NCBI RefSeq assembly: GCF_037078405.1
Contig: NZ_JAYMGZ010000001.1
Location: forward strand, 868,001 to 932,000
Length of the DNA stretch: 64,000 nucleotides
Direction: 5' to 3'
Origin: Haloarcula sp. DT43
Lineage (GTDB): Archaea; Halobacteriota; Halobacteria; Halobacteriales; Haloarculaceae
Shown here: positions 62,679-64,000 of the stretch, in pieces
Numbering within the stretch: the first letter of the stretch is position 1
How the letters are laid out: each line of letters begins with the position of its first letter
The notes under the pieces: model-generated
Told to the model about the DNA's origin: nothing
Seen by the model: only the letters and a program-made list of their open reading frames with translations
The model's database searches: none
Program-made: the position numbers and the translations under genes

Positions 62679-63101
62679 TCAGTCGCGGAGGCGGGCCAGT
62701 CCGTCGCTCGTCGTCTCGGTCGTCTCGTAGCCCCGCTGGCCGTGGACCGTCGCTTCGGCGATGAGGCCGGCGGCGCGGAACTCCGCCAACAGCCCGTGCA
62801 GGTCGCTCTCACAGAGGTCGTACGCGGAGAGCAGTTCCTGCACCGAGAGCGGGCCGCGGTCGTCGAGTTCGACGAGCAGACCCAGGGACCGGTCGTCGTG
62901 GGTCGCCGTGAGGACGCGGCGCGCGGCGTCGGGCACGGCCGTCGCGGCCGTGGCAAGCGGCGACTCGCCCTCGACGGGTTCGAGGTCGGCGTTCGGGACG
63001 TGTCGCTGCTCGCCGGTTTCGGGGTTCCGGACGAGGCTCGCGTCGGCGGACTCCTTCAGCAGTACGTAGCGCGTGCCGTCGTCGTCCCGCACAGTACGCA
63101 T
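62679..63101 (-). CDS. wHTH-like haloarchaeal protein (DUF7346-like)
   Basis: The 140-residue protein starts MRTVRDDDGTRYVLLKESADASLVRNPETGEQRHVPNADLE and continues with a winged-helix-like second half (LGLLVELDDRGPLSVQELLSAYDLCESDLHGLLAEFRAAGLIAEATVHGQRGYETTE). I associate it with DUF7346, a haloarchaeal presumed DNA-binding protein. It is convergent with rad50, 14 bases apart, and probably independent of it. The ATG at 63101 is chosen from the family-like N-terminus. Confidence 0.7.
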   Translation of the reverse strand: MRTVRDDDGTRYVLLKESADASLVRNPETGEQRHVPNADLEPVEGESPLATAATAVPDAARRVLTATHDDRSLGLLVELDDRGPLSVQELLSAYDLCESDLHGLLAEFRAAGLIAEATVHGQRGYETTETTSDGLARLRD

Positions 63102-63126
63102 GGGGTCTGATAGCCGGTCGGCCCCG

Positions 63127-63525
63127 TTAGCCGTTGTGGTCGCCCGGCTCCGCGCCGTCGGCACCGGCCTCCGTCGCCCCGGTCCCGTCCTCGTCGTCGG
63201 ATTTCCGCTCTCGCTCGAACTGGACGTACCGGAACGTCCCGTAGCCGAACGCGATGACGCCGACGAGGAAGATACGAACCCCGAGGTCGACTCGCCCCTC
63301 GAAGTACGCCAGCATCGGCCCGAGCGAGAGGGCGAGCAGCGCGACGTTGAAGACGATGACGAGCCTGACGAACAGCCCCGTGGCGTCGCTGTTGTAGTCG
63401 CCGCCGGACGGGGACGGCGCGTCCGGCCCGAGGCTCTCCGGGTCGAACTCCTCTGGCTCGTACTCGCTTTTCTCCGAGAGGACGCCGCTGCGCTCGTTCG
63501 GGTCGTCCTCGTCGGGGATGTCCAT
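63127..63525 (-). CDS. Small membrane protein with acidic N-terminus
   Basis: The 132-residue protein has a strongly acidic N-terminus (MDIPDEDDPNERSG, EYEPEEFDPESLG) followed by two hydrophobic helices (LFVRLVIVFNVALLALSLGPMLAYF and LGVRIFLVGVIAFGYGTFRYV), then a charged tail. It resembles a haloarchaeal DUF of unknown function. Gene order and strand suggest a shared unit with the gene at 62679. Confidence 0.7.
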   Translation of the reverse strand: MDIPDEDDPNERSGVLSEKSEYEPEEFDPESLGPDAPSPSGGDYNSDATGLFVRLVIVFNVALLALSLGPMLAYFEGRVDLGVRIFLVGVIAFGYGTFRYVQFERERKSDDEDGTGATEAGADGAEPGDHNG

Positions 63526-63565
63526 CACACTAACTACGACAGGTGGAGGCTAAAAGTACTTCCTG

Positions 63566-63757
63566 TCAGGCGATCTCCTGTAGGGTCAGCGCCGTATCGG
63601 TCTGCAACCACGCGAGGGGGTTCTCCGCGTCGTAGAACACTGTCCCCTCCTCGGTCTCGTAGGTCTCGGTCGTCTGGATGGCGTCCGGGAGCGCCGGCTC
63701 CGACCGCAGTTCTTCGGACCTATCCGCCTCGCCGTGGGGGGATGCGTGGTGCGACAT
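63566..63757 (-). CDS. 63-residue haloarchaeal protein (DUF7331-like)
   Basis: The protein reads MSHHASPHGEADRSEELRSEPALPDAIQTTETYETEEGTVFYDAENPLAWLQTDTALTLQEIA. The terminal block (GTVFYDAENPLAWLQTDTALTL) is the conserved part of small haloarchaeal proteins that I associate with DUF7331. Function unknown. The ATG is supported by family-like HH start and acidic bias. Confidence 0.7.
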   Translation of the reverse strand: MSHHASPHGEADRSEELRSEPALPDAIQTTETYETEEGTVFYDAENPLAWLQTDTALTLQEIA

Positions 63758-63864
63758 TAGCCGTCAAACTTGGGTATGGTACTCGATGGCATATACTTTC
63801 TGCCTGTGGCAATACCCCGTCGACCGTCGGTGTTTTTATGCGGCATCTCGAAGCATCCCCAAGA

Positions 63865-64000
63865 ATGAGTGACGGGACCCAGGGCACGCTGGGGGACTTC
63901 GCGCAGGACGCCGAGGCGGACCGCCCGGTCGCCGACGAGGCGGCAGCCATCGCCGGCAATGGGAACGGCGGGACGAGCGTCGTCGACATCGACGAGCGTC
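63865..64000 (+). CDS. 5' end of a gene with a PIP-box-like N-terminus (partial)
   Basis: Only the first 45 codons are in the window: MSDGTQGTLGDFAQDAEAD, then PVADEAAAIAGNGNGGTSVVDIDE. The motif QGTLGDF resembles a PCNA-interacting peptide (QxxLxxF), here at the very N-terminus. I recall a similar start in haloarchaeal family B DNA polymerases, but 45 residues cannot prove this. A TATA-like tract (TTTTTATG, about 63834-63841) lies about 26 bases before the ATG. Confidence 0.45.
   Translation, partial: MSDGTQGTLGDFAQDAEADRPVADEAAAIAGNGNGGTSVVDIDER

Overview
The window is haloarchaeal DNA, probably from the Haloarcula/Halomicrobium side of the family Haloarculaceae. Proteins are very acidic, GC is high outside two islands, and hallmark archaeal genes are present: TFB, Mre11-Rad50, an AglD-like glycosyltransferase, archaeal DHQ synthase II, a HalOD1 protein, TrmB regulators and HVO_0758-type zinc fingers. 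Most starts are leaderless or joined by ATGA/GTGA overlaps.

Bases 1 to about 9600 are the right part of an integrated element of visibly lower GC. It carries an AbrB-like regulator, a serine recombinase, a frameshifted HNH gene that ends in the same tail as the recombinase, a TraB-like membrane protein, a wHTH-HNH-wHTH endonuclease paired with a DEDD exonuclease, a DUF6788-type protein behind a strong inverted repeat, and several orphans. An AT-rich tract with CACTTACA palindromes precedes a coiled-coil protein, and a tyrosine integrase sits at the edge. The integrase abuts the 3' third of an endonuclease III gene (nth), so the element appears to have split nth; the other junction lies outside the window.

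Bases 9.9-14.3 kb are chromosomal: an aldo/keto reductase, a DsbB-like protein, a purine phosphoribosyltransferase, a phytoene-desaturase remnant and a CNNM/CorC transporter. A second small island (about 14.5-19.5 kb) has an integrase with its partner gene, a HalOD1 protein, two TrmB paralogues (one frameshifted) and a wHTH protein.

From 19.6 kb the DNA is ordinary chromosome. It holds a DsbA-like lipoprotein with a cysteine-bearing membrane partner, YchF, trpCBA followed by ADH synthase and, further on, DHQ synthase II (aromatic amino acid synthesis), and a MinD-like ATPase. Next come a DNA methyltransferase, TFB, AglD, a radical SAM protein, an ABC exporter, Hsp20, redox enzymes, a Nudix hydrolase, an MFS carrier and a DHH phosphoesterase. 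A minus-strand operon at 48.6-58.1 kb encodes a type IV pilus/Tad-like machine (ATPase, membrane platform and several one-TM pilin-like subunits). Mre11-Rad50 and small haloarchaeal proteins follow, and the window ends inside a gene whose N-terminus carries a PIP-box-like motif.

All functions are read from sequence motifs and remembered family features; no searches were run.
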